Counted from the first letter of the stretch, positions 16,756 through 25,949 are shown. The stretch is DNA of 64,000 nucleotides from Sphaerisporangium flaviroseum (GCF_039537005.1 NZ_BAAAZR010000002.1:1013281-1077280), one strand, 5' to 3'. Notes: generated by a model from the sequence alone, not told the origin. Translations and numbers: made by a program.

Positions 16756-18033
16756 CTAGCCGCCGATCGCGTTCTTGATGTTGGTCACCGCCGCGTCCCA
16801 TGCCTTCGCGGGATCGCCCTTGCCCTGCTCGACGTTCTGGATGGCGTTGGTGAACTCCGTGCCGATCGTGGCGCTGTCCGGCCCGATGAGGAAGGGCTTG
16901 AGGCCGAGCAGCGAGTTGGTGTAGATCGTGCCGAGGGGCGCGCCGGAGAAGAACGGGTCCTTGACCGAGGTGAGCTTCGGGTCCTTGTAGACCGACGGGG
17001 TCGAGGGCAGCGACCTGGCCTGGGAGAAGTGGTTGAGCTGGCCCTGCGGTGACTGCGTGGCGGCGATGTAGTCCCAGGCGGCCTTAGGGTTCTTGGCGCG
17101 CTTGGGGATGGCGAGGAAGCTGCCGCCCCAGTTGCCCGAGCCGCCGGGGATCGTGGCGACGTCCCACTTGCCCTTGGTGTCGGGGGCGTTGTCGCGGATC
17201 TGGCCGAGCAACCAGATCGGTGCGGCGATGACGGCGAAGTCGCCCTTCTTCATCGCGGCGCTCCAGCCGTCGGTGAACGAGCTCTGCTTGGCGGTGATCC
17301 CGGCGGCCACGGCTTTGAGCGCCTGGTCGAAGGCGGCCTTGACCTGAGGGCTCCGGTCGTACACCAGATTGCCCGCGGGGTCGTAGTACTTCTCCTGCCC
17401 CTGGTTGACCACCTGCGAGTAGATGCTCCCGCCGGCATTGTCGATGAACGCCTTGCCGGTGGCCGCCTTGTACTTCTTGCCGGTCTCGATGAAGGCGTCC
17501 CAGTTGGGCCAGAGCTTGCCGACCTCCTCGCGGTCCGTCGGCAGCCCGGCTTCCTTGAACAGGTCGGCCCGGTAGGCGATGGCCATGCCACCGACGTCGG
17601 TCGGGATGGCGATGATCGAGCCGTCCTTGGCCGTGGACTGGCTGATCACCCAGTCGAGGTAGTCGCCCTTGATCTTGTCGGCGCCCATCGTGCGCAGGTC
17701 GACGAAGTTCTGCGGCTGCTGGACGAACTTGGGCAGGTCGTCGCCCTGGATCAGCACCAGGTCGGGCACCTTGCCGCCGGCGAGCGCGGTGGTGAGCGCC
17801 TGCGCCGTCTCCTGCGCGCCCCCCACCTCGGTCAGCTTGATCTGGATGTCCGGCCTGATCGCCTTGTACTCCGCGGCGGAGCCCTTGGCGTTGATCCCGG
17901 TGAACGACCAGAACTCGAACGACTTGCTGTCCGACCCGCCGGAGGAGGTCCCGGACGACGAGCCTGAGCACGCTGCCATGGTGAGGGCCGCGGTAGCGGC
18001 GAGCACGACCGCTGAGACCTTGCGGAACTTCAC
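16756..18033 (-). CDS. Sugar ABC transporter substrate-binding lipoprotein
   Basis: The 425-aa product is a family-1 (MalE-like) extracellular solute-binding protein. It starts at a GTG (18033) with AGAGG upstream, giving the lipoprotein signal KFRKVSAVVLAATAALTMAAC, with lipobox MAAC. Typical blocks include FEFWSFTGINAKGSAAEYK and AAPIWLLGQIRDNAPDTKG. It opens the operon with the two permeases. The control region holds palindromes at 18114-18149 and 18272-18282. The sugar is unknown; the convergent chitinase suggests a chitin-derived or similar oligosaccharide. Confidence 0.9.
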   Translation of the reverse strand: MKFRKVSAVVLAATAALTMAACSGSSSGTSSGGSDSKSFEFWSFTGINAKGSAAEYKAIRPDIQIKLTEVGGAQETAQALTTALAGGKVPDLVLIQGDDLPKFVQQPQNFVDLRTMGADKIKGDYLDWVISQSTAKDGSIIAIPTDVGGMAIAYRADLFKEAGLPTDREEVGKLWPNWDAFIETGKKYKAATGKAFIDNAGGSIYSQVVNQGQEKYYDPAGNLVYDRSPQVKAAFDQALKAVAAGITAKQSSFTDGWSAAMKKGDFAVIAAPIWLLGQIRDNAPDTKGKWDVATIPGGSGNWGGSFLAIPKRAKNPKAAWDYIAATQSPQGQLNHFSQARSLPSTPSVYKDPKLTSVKDPFFSGAPLGTIYTNSLLGLKPFLIGPDSATIGTEFTNAIQNVEQGKGDPAKAWDAAVTNIKNAIGG

Positions 18034-18113
18034 GGCAACCTCTTTCGCTTGCTGTGGGAGGGGGGATGTGATGTGCGGCCCGGCGCCGAGAGGATGCGTT
18101 GCGCTCGCCGGGT

Positions 18114-18149
18114 ACTTTCTAAAGTTTCGGTCCGGTGAGTGACCGAAAC
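18114..18149. promoter_or_regulatory. Operator-like palindromes of the sugar importer operon
   Basis: GTTTCGGTC (18124-18132) and GACCGAAAC (18141-18149) are perfect 9-bp arms with an 8-bp spacer. They overlap ACTTT-CT-AAAGT (18114-18125). Both lie 80-115 bp upstream of the binding-protein start. Confidence 0.5.
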
Positions 18150-18271
18150 GCCGGAAGGCGACGGTGCCGTGCCACTGCGCGCTCCGGACCACGAGCGCCG
18201 GACAGGTGCAGCACCACCATGCCGACCAGGAGTTTCATCTGCTGAGCCTGCTGGTGTCCCGCTTGGAGGGT

Positions 18272-18282
18272 CGAAAATTTCG
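18272..18282. promoter_or_regulatory. CGAAAATTTCG palindrome
   Basis: A perfect 11-bp palindrome lies about 240 bp upstream of the importer operon. Its GAAANTTTC core matches the chitinase-side palindrome at 13094-13108. Confidence 0.45.
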
Positions 18283-18461
18283 GCATGTCACTTCGATCGT
18301 TGTTCCGGGACATTAAGCCTGTGTCAACCTCAGCGTCAATAATCTGACGGCAATGTCTCTGAAACAATCGGCTTGCTGGCTTTATGTTTCGGGGTCACGC
18401 CGCACCCTGGCCGAGACGACGGAAGCGGCGTCCCACGAGATCTCCACGCGCGCGGGGGGCC

Positions 18462-19470
18462 ATGAAGCCGGCTCGAGATCTCTTGGACGAGCGGCGCGTG
18501 CTCACCTGCGCGCATGTGGCTCGGCCCAAGGGACGGCCGGAGCGCCCCGACCTGTGGGTGGCCTTCCCGGGCAAGACCGCGCTCTGCACGCGGCCAAGGG
18601 TGCAGATCTGATGCGGTTGACACCTCTGTCGCGCAAGGCGGCCACACCGCAGGGCAGGCAGCGTTCGCGCCTGCTCCGTTCCGCCCCGCAGGCGGTGACC
18701 GCGGAGCCGCCGGACGAGCGGCTGGGGGTGCTGAGCATCGCGGAGGCCCTGGACGCTCTCGGGGACACCTACCAGCGCATGCCGCATCCATCACCGTACC
18801 GGGCGATGTGGGCACAGGCGGAACCCCGCCTCACGGAGACGGTGCTCACCGGCCATGACGACTCCGTCAACGGCGCCTGCGCCGTGACCGTCGGCGATCG
18901 CACGCTCCTGGCGACCGCAGGTTCGGACAGGACCGTGCGCCTGTGGGACCCGGCCACCGGCACCAGGGTACGCACCCTTACCGGGCACACCGCGGAGGTC
19001 ACAGCCGTTCGCGCGTTCACGGCCGCCGATGTGACCATGCTGGCCGCCTCCAGCATGGACAAGACGATGCGCGTCTGGGACCCGGCCACCGGAGCCCTCC
19101 TGCGCACCTGCAAAGGTCACACCTACGGGGTCACCGGCCTGTGCACGCTGACCGTGGACGGCCGCACCCTGCTGGTCACCATCAGCGACGACAGGACGGC
19201 CCGGGTCTGGGATCCCGCCACCGGCCGCTGCCTGCGTACGCTGACCGGGCACCCCGCGGAGGTCACCGCGGCGTGCGCCCTGACATGGACGGCCGGAAGC
19301 TGCTCGCCACATCAAGCCACGACCGTACGGTGCGTCTGTGGGATCCGGCGACAGGTTCGTGCCTGTGGGTCGTGCCCGTCCAGCACGAGGCTTCGACGTT
19401 GTGCCCGGTTCCCGGAGGGGTGGCGGTCGGCCTGACCGCGGGAGTACTCGCCGTCCGCCTGTCGCAGTGA
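18462..19470 (+). pseudogene. Decayed trypsin-WD40 gene
   Basis: The first segment (18462-18611) encodes the start of a trypsin-like protease including LLDERRVLTCAHVA, where TCAHV is the catalytic His block, but ends at TGA after 49 codons. That TGA overlaps the ATG at 18611 (TGATG), which opens a frame with WD40 repeats such as GSDRTVRLWDPATGTRVRTL. Near 19287 the expected ctgaccgtggac (intact in the previous repeat at 19151) reads ctgacatggac, a net loss of one base; the final repeat and natural end GVLAVRLSQ continue in another frame to 19470. I read this as a trypsin-WD40 regulator that lost most of its protease domain and acquired a frameshift. Confidence 0.7.
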
Positions 19471-19504
19471 GGGAAGAGCACGATGCGAAAGAAGAGGTGA
19501 TCGG

Positions 19505-20827
19505 TCATCGGGCCGGGACGGCCGCGACCACGTCGACCTCGATGAGCAGGCCGGGACGGAACAGGCGGGGGACTTCGACGGTGGTGCTCGACGGGGGCTC
19601 GCAGGTGATGCGGCGCCGGCGTACCGACGCGTAGGCCGGCAGGTCACCCATGTCGGTGAGGAACGTCCTGATCGACACGACATCGTCGAAGACGCATCCC
19701 TGGTCGGCCAGGATGCGCTCGAGGTGGTCCATGACGCATTCCGACTGCCGGACGATGTCGCCCTCGCCCACCACCGCCCCGTTCCCGTCCAGCGCCGCCT
19801 GCCCGGAGACGAACAGCAGGTCACCGGCCCGTACGGCATGCGAGTACGCCCCGGCGGGGGCGGGCACGCTCGCGGGGTTCAGCTTGACGACCCTGCCCCG
19901 GCGAGGGTCCTCACCCGCCGCCGCGGTCCGGTGCTCACCTGCTGTCCCGCTCCTGTCCTCGGCCGCCGCCGCGGTCCGGTGCTCACCCGCGGTCGTGGTC
20001 GCGCCGGAGCGGGGCGTGGTGGTGGCTCGCAGGCCGGGGGAGGTGACGATGGCCGTGAGGTCGCTGTCGCCGAGGCCTGCCGCGACCGCTTCGGCGAGGC
20101 GGTCGCGGGCGGCCGCCGCCATGGTCTGAACCTCGTGGGCGGCGAGGGTGAGGTCCTTGGCGGCGAGGCCGAGCGCGTAGCGGGTCTGCGGCGGCCCCTC
20201 CAGGAGGGCGGGCCTGAGGCGTTCCACCAGCGGCCCGAGCGGGGTGCCCGACAGCACCTCAAGCAGCGCCGTGCGGTCGACGCCCTGGGTGTCCGCGTAC
20301 GCGAGGGCCTCGGCGATCATCACCTGGGCCGGTACGAGCGTGCTCATCACGGCCAGCTTCATCGCCGCCCCCGCGCCCGGCGGGCCCACTTCCCGTACCG
20401 TGCCGAAGACCTCCAGCACGCCGCGGCAGCGCCCGAGGTCGGTGTCCGATCCCCCGGCCAGCACGGTGAGCGAGCCCTCCGCGGCCGGCTGGACGCTGCC
20501 CAGCACGGGGGCGTCCACCAGGCCGACGTCCCCGGGAAGCAGGGAGCGGAGCCGGGAGACCGCCGCGGGGCCGATGGTGGACATCTCCACCACCAGGGAC
20601 CCCGGTCGTGGCCTGGCCGACGTGAGGACCTCCTCGACGGCCGCGGGGTCGCGCAACATGGTGATGACCAGGTCCGCGTCCGCTACGGCCTCCGCCGCCG
20701 ACGCCGCCGTCTCCGCGCCCGGCACCGCGCGCGCCGTGCGGTTCCACACCGTCACCTTGTGCCCGGCCTCCACGAGGCGGCGGGCCATGGGCGCACCCAT
20801 GCGCCCCAGTCCGAGAAATGCGATCAC
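19505..20827 (-). CDS. Beta-hydroxyacid dehydrogenase-RidA-like fusion
   Basis: The 440-aa product joins two families. Residues 1-285 are a 3-hydroxyisobutyrate/6-phosphogluconate dehydrogenase-like protein with the NAD(P) motif FLGLGRMGAPMARRL and a Lys in AAMKLAVM at the usual catalytic position. Residues about 325-440 are a RidA/YjgF domain (PAGAYSHAVRAGDLLFVSGQ to VEVPRLFRPGLLIEVDVVA). The linker contains a near-duplicate block (TAGEHRTAAA twice). In RidA enzymes an Arg precedes the final VEV block (PARSxVEV); here it reads PPSSTTVEV, so that Arg is missing and imine deaminase activity is doubtful. It diverges from a LysR gene that may control it. Confidence 0.82.
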   Translation of the reverse strand: MIAFLGLGRMGAPMARRLVEAGHKVTVWNRTARAVPGAETAASAAEAVADADLVITMLRDPAAVEEVLTSARPRPGSLVVEMSTIGPAAVSRLRSLLPGDVGLVDAPVLGSVQPAAEGSLTVLAGGSDTDLGRCRGVLEVFGTVREVGPPGAGAAMKLAVMSTLVPAQVMIAEALAYADTQGVDRTALLEVLSGTPLGPLVERLRPALLEGPPQTRYALGLAAKDLTLAAHEVQTMAAAARDRLAEAVAAGLGDSDLTAIVTSPGLRATTTPRSGATTTAGEHRTAAAAEDRSGTAGEHRTAAAGEDPRRGRVVKLNPASVPAPAGAYSHAVRAGDLLFVSGQAALDGNGAVVGEGDIVRQSECVMDHLERILADQGCVFDDVVSIRTFLTDMGDLPAYASVRRRRITCEPPSSTTVEVPRLFRPGLLIEVDVVAAVPAR

Positions 20828-20885
20828 CGGACCGACGCTATGCCCCGCACAGCCATGCGACCAGCGACTAGATTACATATCAGCC

Positions 20886-21866
20886 ATGCCCGGGAGGAAT
20901 GTGTTCGAGATCGACGCTCTGCGGCTGCTCGACGTGGTCGCCCGCACCGGGTCGTTCACGGCGGCGGCGGACGAGCTCAACTACACCCAGTCCGCCGTGT
21001 CCCGCCGCATCGCCTCCCTCGAGCGCGAGGCCGGCGGGCCGCTGTTCGAGCGCCTCGCCCGAGGCGTACGCCCGACGCCGGCGGGGACCCTGCTCCACCG
21101 CCACGCGCGGGAGGTGCTGGAGCGGCTCGACCGCGCGAGGGCGGAGCTGGCCGCCGTCCACCACGGGTCGGGAGGGCGGCTGCGGGTCGGGGCGTTCGCC
21201 ACCGCCAACGCCGTTCTGGTGCCCGAGGCGCTGCGCCGGTTCAAGGAAGCGCGTCCCGAGGTGGAGCTCACCCTGGTCGAGGGGGTCAGCGCGCGGCTGA
21301 TGGAACGGCTCCAGGAGGGCTCGCTCGACCTCGCGGTCGTCAGCGACTACCCGTCGGGGCTGTCGCGGTCCGGTGAGGCCGGGCTCACCCTGCTGTTCAC
21401 CGACGAGCTCCTGCTCGCGCTGCCGCGCGATCACCGGCTGGCGCACCAAGAGGTGGTCGATCTGGGCGACCTCCGGGACGAGAACTGGATCGAGGGCGCG
21501 CCGCCCGGGCACGCCACGATGCTCGCCGAGTCGTGCATGCGCGTGGGCTTCGCGCCGAAGGTCGGCATCCGCATCGGCGAGTGGACCGGCAAGCTCGGGT
21601 ACGTCGCCGCCGGGCTGGGTGTCGCGCTGGTGCCGGCCATGGCGGCGCGGGCCGTACGGGGCGATCTGGCGCTCCGGTCGCTTGGCGAGCAGGCCCCGAG
21701 GCGGCGGGTCTACGCGGCGCTGCCCCATACGACACCCCTACCGGCCGCGGAGAGGCTTCTCGGCCTGCTCCAACGGGGTGAGGATGGGGGCGGCGATGGC
21801 GCTCCGGCGAATGAGGGCGGTAGGGCGGGTGGCGCGAGGAGGGCTTCAGGACGCGAGACAATGTAG
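20886..21866 (+). CDS. LysR-family transcriptional regulator
   Basis: The 326-aa product has the LysR winged helix near the N-terminus (LRLLDVVARTGSFTAAADEL, then TQSAVSRRIASLE) and a periplasmic-binding-protein-like effector domain (RLRVGAFATANAVLVPEALR onward). A GTG at 20901 with GGGAGG 3 nt upstream is an alternative start; the ATG at 20886 has no Shine-Dalgarno sequence but follows TAGATT by about 11 bp and may be leaderless. LysR proteins usually control the divergent neighbour, here the dehydrogenase-RidA fusion, 58 bp away. The last 25 residues are Gly/Ala/Arg-rich. The stop lies 2 bp before pabB. Confidence 0.9.
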   Translation: MPGRNVFEIDALRLLDVVARTGSFTAAADELNYTQSAVSRRIASLEREAGGPLFERLARGVRPTPAGTLLHRHAREVLERLDRARAELAAVHHGSGGRLRVGAFATANAVLVPEALRRFKEARPEVELTLVEGVSARLMERLQEGSLDLAVVSDYPSGLSRSGEAGLTLLFTDELLLALPRDHRLAHQEVVDLGDLRDENWIEGAPPGHATMLAESCMRVGFAPKVGIRIGEWTGKLGYVAAGLGVALVPAMAARAVRGDLALRSLGEQAPRRRVYAALPHTTPLPAAERLLGLLQRGEDGGGDGAPANEGGRAGGARRASGRETM

Positions 21867-21868
21867 GG

Positions 21869-22855
21869 GTGTATTTCGCCCATGTCGGAGGCCGGTTGGC
21901 CACGGGGCTGCGGGATGTGACCACCGATCTCGGCGCCCTCGACGGGACCGGATGGTGGGCCGTCGTGGTGAGCTACGAGGGCAAGGTCACGTGTGCCCGT
22001 TTCGACGAGGTGCGGCCGGCCCCCCTTCCCCGCGCCTCGGGGCCCTGGCCCGCCTCGCTGCGGTGGACCAGTTCGCTCGACCGGCCAGGGTACGAGGACG
22101 GCGTGCGGCGGATACGCGACTACATCGAGCAGGGAGAGGTCTACCAGGCCAACCTGTGCCGGATCCTGACGGCCGAGATCCCGCTCGATGCCGACCCGCT
22201 GGTGCTGGCCGGGCGGCTGGCGAGGGGCAATCCGGCGCCGTACGCCGCGACTGTCCACGTGCCGGGCCTGACGGTGGTCTCGGCCTCGCCGGAGCTCTAC
22301 CTGTCCCGCGCCGGGAACGTCGTCGAGTCAGGGCCGATCAAGGGCACGGGCGTGACAGCGGACGACCTGCTGGAAAAGGACTACGCGGAGAATGTGATGA
22401 TCGTGGACCTGGTGCGCAATGATCTCGGCAGGGTCGCCGAGGTCGGCTCCGTCACGGTTCCAGCCCTTTGCGTGGTGGAGGATCATCCAGGCCTGGTGCA
22501 TCTGGTGTCCACCGTCCGCGCCACGCTGGAAGAGGGACGTGGGTGGCCCGAGCTCTTCTCGGTCACCTTCCCTCCCGGCTCGGTCACCGGCGCGCCGAAG
22601 TCCTCGGCCCTTCGAATCATCAATGAGCTCGAACCAGAGCCCCGGGGGCCGTACTGTGGGGCAGTGGGCTGGGTCGACGCCGATAGGCGCGATGCCGCGC
22701 TGGCCGTCGGCATCCGCACCTTCTGGATCGAGCGTGACCTCATCCGCTTCGGCACGGGAGCCGGCATCACCTGGGGTTCCGATCCGCGGCGCGAGTGGCA
22801 CGAGACCGAGTTGAAGGCGTCCCGGCTCATCGCGCTCGCCTCCGGGAGGCGCTGA
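21869..22855 (+). CDS. pabB: Aminodeoxychorismate synthase component I
   Basis: The 328-aa chorismate-binding enzyme aminates chorismate to 4-amino-4-deoxychorismate in p-aminobenzoate/folate synthesis. Motifs are YIEQGEVYQANLC, SGPIKGTG (the Lys of PIKGT is catalytic in PabB), ENVMIVDLVRNDLGRV and FPPGSVTGAPK. It lacks a glutamine amidotransferase domain, so ammonia must come from a separate PabA. The start is a GTG two bases after the LysR stop, with weak GGGG context. pabC follows after 114 bp. Anthranilate synthase is a less likely alternative given the PIKGT motif and pabC neighbour. Confidence 0.92.
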   Translation: MYFAHVGGRLATGLRDVTTDLGALDGTGWWAVVVSYEGKVTCARFDEVRPAPLPRASGPWPASLRWTSSLDRPGYEDGVRRIRDYIEQGEVYQANLCRILTAEIPLDADPLVLAGRLARGNPAPYAATVHVPGLTVVSASPELYLSRAGNVVESGPIKGTGVTADDLLEKDYAENVMIVDLVRNDLGRVAEVGSVTVPALCVVEDHPGLVHLVSTVRATLEEGRGWPELFSVTFPPGSVTGAPKSSALRIINELEPEPRGPYCGAVGWVDADRRDAALAVGIRTFWIERDLIRFGTGAGITWGSDPRREWHETELKASRLIALASGRR

Positions 22856-22969
22856 CGGCCGTCCCGGCTCCGGGCCGGAGGCGCGGACGGCAGGCCACAC
22901 GGGCGCCCGGCGGCCCTACAAGCGGGCCGCTCGGCGAAAGCACACTTTGGAAGAATGGAGATCCCATAG

Positions 22970-23800
22970 ATGAACGTTCCGGTCTGGGTCAACGGCGAAC
23001 TGCTCGATCCCACGAAGGCCAGCGTCTCCGTCTTCGACCACGGGCTGATGGTCGGCGACGGAGTGTTCGAGACGATCAAGTGTGTGAACGGCGGGGCCTT
23101 CGCCCTCACCCGGCACCTCGACCGGCTCAAGCTCTCCGCAGAACGCCTCGGCCTGCCCGCGCCCGACGTGGACGCGATCGCCGAGGGCGTGCGTGGCTGC
23201 CTGGCGGCGGCCCCGCCGTGGCCGCTCGGCCGCATCCGGGTCACCTACACCAGCGGTAACGGGCCGCTCGGCTCCGACCGGGGCAACCAGGGCACCACCG
23301 CCATCGTGATCGTCGGGGCGCAGGCGCCGTTCCCGGAGAGCGCGAGCGTGACCGTGGTCCCCTGGCCGCGGAACGAGCGCGGCGCGCTGTCGGGGGTCAA
23401 GAGCACCTCCTACGGCGACAACGCCAAGGCGCTGGCCTACGCCAAGGAGCGCGGGGGCGAGGAGGCCATCTTCGAGAACCTCGCGGGCAACCTGTGCGAG
23501 GGCACCGGCAGCAACGTCTTCGTCGTCAAGGACGGCAACCTCTTCACCCCCACCATCGCCTCCGGCTGCCTGGCCGGGGTGACCAGGGCCCTGGTCCTCG
23601 AGTGGAACGGTGGCGAGGAGACGGACCTGCCGATCTCCGCGCTCTACGAGGCGGACGAGGCGTTCCTCACCTCCACCACCCGCGACGTGCAGCCGATCAG
23701 GCTCGTGAACGGCACGGCGCTGCCGGTCGCGCCCGGCCCCGTCACAGCCAAGGCGATGCGCGTCTTCGCGGAGCGGAGCGCGGCCGACGTCGACCCGTGA
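22970..23800 (+). CDS. pabC: 4-amino-4-deoxychorismate lyase (class IV aminotransferase fold)
   Basis: The 276-aa PLP enzyme would release pyruvate from aminodeoxychorismate to give p-aminobenzoate. Fold-type IV signatures are FDHGLMVGDGVFETIK near the N-terminus, the PLP lysine in GVKSTSYGDNAKALAYA and the phosphate loop CEGTGSNVFV. Neighbouring pabB supports PabC over branched-chain or D-amino acid aminotransferase. GGAG precedes the ATG by 9 nt. The gene ends back to back with the convergent LVIVD gene, with no spacer for a separate terminator. Confidence 0.88.
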   Translation: MNVPVWVNGELLDPTKASVSVFDHGLMVGDGVFETIKCVNGGAFALTRHLDRLKLSAERLGLPAPDVDAIAEGVRGCLAAAPPWPLGRIRVTYTSGNGPLGSDRGNQGTTAIVIVGAQAPFPESASVTVVPWPRNERGALSGVKSTSYGDNAKALAYAKERGGEEAIFENLAGNLCEGTGSNVFVVKDGNLFTPTIASGCLAGVTRALVLEWNGGEETDLPISALYEADEAFLTSTTRDVQPIRLVNGTALPVAPGPVTAKAMRVFAERSAADVDP

Positions 23801-25216
23801 TCACTCGGGGTAGGACACCTGGGTCTGGGCGTTGAGCTCGTCCACCTTGACCGACTTCGCCGGGTCGGTGATGGGGTCGTCGATCGAGATGACGTCCAGG
23901 CCCTTGGTGATGTCGCTGGAGTAGATGTAGCCGTTGTAGTAGTACGCCGACCAGGAGCCGCCCACCGTGGGCTCCCCGTCGTCGCCCACCGGGCCGCGCT
24001 CGACGTACGCGATCTCCTTGGGGTGGTCGGCGTCGGTGAAGTCGACCACCGAGATGCCGCCCTGGTACCAGCCCTGGACCATGACGGTCTTGCCGGGCAC
24101 GGGGATCAGCGAGCCGTTGTGGGCGACGCAGTTCTCGGCCGAGGTCTGGTTGCGCGGGATCTTGAAGTAGGCCCTGCGCTGGAGCTTGCGGTCCTCGGTG
24201 ATGTCGTAGATCGCGTCGGCGCCCCGCGTCGGGCCGGTCTTGGCGTCGCAGGTCGGGGCGACGCCGCCGCCGAGCTCGTCGGAGAAGATCACCTTGCTGG
24301 CGTCGTTGGTGAAGGTCGCCGAGTGCCAGATGGAGAAGTTCTCGGTGTCGGTGATCTGCTGGAGCACCTTCGGGCGCACCCTGTCGGAGATGTCCATCAG
24401 GATGCCGTTGCCGAGGCACGCCCCCGCGGCGAGGTCCTTCTCCGGGTAGACCGTGATGTCGTGGCAGCCGCTGGTCGCGCCCGGCCTGCTGTCGTCGTCC
24501 GCGGCGCCGTCGGTGAACAGCACCGGCTCGGCGACGACCTTCGACTGGGCGGGGTCGCGCACCGGGACCTCGACGATCGCGATCGAGTCGTGGGGCGGCC
24601 GGCAGTTCTTGGCCTCGGGGGCGGGGCCGAACGAGGAGATGTACAGGTAGATCTTCTCGGCGTCCTTGCCGGGCACCAGCGTGTGGGTGTGCGAACCGCA
24701 CGACGTGGCGAGAGACTTGATGTACCGGGGGTGGGTCTTGTCGGCGATGTCGAAGATCCGGATGCCTTCCCAGCCCTCCAACATGTCACCCTGGTCGCTC
24801 TCGCACGTGTCGCCGTCCCGGGGCTCGTCGACCGAGAGGAACAGCAGGTTCCCGCTCACGGAGATGTCGTTCTGGCCGCCGGGGCAGACCACGCGGGTGA
24901 CGACCTTGGGCTTGGCCGGGTCGCTGATGTCGTGGATCGTGAAGCCCCTGTAGTTGCCGACGTAGGCGTAGTCTCCCTGGAAGGCCAGATCGGTGCCCCA
25001 GGCCTCGTCGCCGTCGAACGGCGCGGACAGCGGGACGTTGGCCACCAGCTTGGCGTTGGGGCTGTGCTGGACCTCTCCGGCCGCGGCGGGGGACCCTGGC
25101 GCGGCGCCGGGGGAGCCCGTCGAGGCGGCGGGCGTGGAGGGCGACGGATCGCCGGCGCAGGCCCCCAGAAGGAGGACGACGCCTGCCAGAGAAGCGATCG
25201 CGCCAATCCGACGCAT
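23801..25216 (-). CDS. LVIVD-repeat lipoprotein
   Basis: The 471-aa exported protein starts MRRIGAIASLAGVVLLLGAC, a lipoprotein signal with lipobox LGAC, followed by a Ser/Pro/Ala linker and a beta-propeller of LVIVD-type repeats (for example YVGNYRGFTIHDISDPAKPK, IRIFDIADKTHPRYIK, GGISVVDFTDADHPKEIAY). Several paired Cys residues and His-containing loops (SCGSHTHTL, SGCHDITVY) suggest an extracellular, possibly metal-binding propeller. It diverges from a DUF305 lipoprotein gene with only 49 bp between starts, so the two are probably co-regulated and may act together at the cell surface. Function is unknown. Confidence 0.85.
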   Translation of the reverse strand: MRRIGAIASLAGVVLLLGACAGDPSPSTPAASTGSPGAAPGSPAAAGEVQHSPNAKLVANVPLSAPFDGDEAWGTDLAFQGDYAYVGNYRGFTIHDISDPAKPKVVTRVVCPGGQNDISVSGNLLFLSVDEPRDGDTCESDQGDMLEGWEGIRIFDIADKTHPRYIKSLATSCGSHTHTLVPGKDAEKIYLYISSFGPAPEAKNCRPPHDSIAIVEVPVRDPAQSKVVAEPVLFTDGAADDDSRPGATSGCHDITVYPEKDLAAGACLGNGILMDISDRVRPKVLQQITDTENFSIWHSATFTNDASKVIFSDELGGGVAPTCDAKTGPTRGADAIYDITEDRKLQRRAYFKIPRNQTSAENCVAHNGSLIPVPGKTVMVQGWYQGGISVVDFTDADHPKEIAYVERGPVGDDGEPTVGGSWSAYYYNGYIYSSDITKGLDVISIDDPITDPAKSVKVDELNAQTQVSYPE

Positions 25217-25265
25217 GCCCACAGTACCCCCCGTTGTTCGACCCGATTTGGGATTGTGCCCCAGT

Positions 25266-25949
25266 ATGGAAGCTATGTGGATCCGCCGCCGGACGTGTGC
25301 ATTTTTGGTAACGGTTGTGCTGGGATCCGGGCTCTCCTGCGCGCTGGCCGGCTGTACGAGCGAGGAATCGGGAAACCCTCCGCTCCTGGTGGCCGGCAGC
25401 GGTGCCCCGGTGATCGTCCCGGGAGCCCCCGGTGACGCCGGGCGTACGGCCAGGCCAGGGGAGCGCCTCGGCCGGTCGGAGTCGAAGGCGTCCGCGGCCG
25501 ACGTCCTGTTCGCCCAGCGGATGATCCCCCACCACCGGCAGGCGCTGGAGATGGCCGGCCTCGCCGCCTCGCGTACCTCCAACGGCGCCGTGCGGCGCAT
25601 CTGCGAGCGCATCGCGGTCGGCCAGCGGCCGGAGATCGGCGTGATGACGCGATGGCTGACCGCGCTCGGCCGCGAGGTCCCCGCAGGTCACTCCGCTCAC
25701 GAGACCTCACCGGGCCAGGACGGGTACGGCATGGCGAACCTGGAGGAGATGAACCGGCTGCGCTCCTCACGCGACGCCGCCTTCGACGCGCTGCTGCTGC
25801 GGCTCATGATCAGGCACCACGAGGGCGCCGTGCGGATGGCGGGGGAGGAGTTGTCGGACGGCACCGACCAGATCCTGCGGAAGATGGCCCAGGACGTCGC
25901 CTCGGGCCAGCGGGTGGAGATCTACCGGATGCGCGACCTCATGAAGTGA
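25266..25949 (+). CDS. DUF305 family lipoprotein
   Basis: The 227-aa exported protein has a lipoprotein signal (FLVTVVLGSGLSCALAGC, lipobox LAGC) and a four-helix DUF305 domain with two HH motifs: FAQRMIPHHRQALEMAGLA and LLRLMIRHHEGAVRMAGEEL. The paired histidines suggest metal binding; the family is ferritin-like in topology and often linked to copper, but the role is not established. An ATG at 25275 is an alternative start. It is divergent from the LVIVD lipoprotein. Confidence 0.9.
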   Translation: MEAMWIRRRTCAFLVTVVLGSGLSCALAGCTSEESGNPPLLVAGSGAPVIVPGAPGDAGRTARPGERLGRSESKASAADVLFAQRMIPHHRQALEMAGLAASRTSNGAVRRICERIAVGQRPEIGVMTRWLTALGREVPAGHSAHETSPGQDGYGMANLEEMNRLRSSRDAAFDALLLRLMIRHHEGAVRMAGEELSDGTDQILRKMAQDVASGQRVEIYRMRDLMK

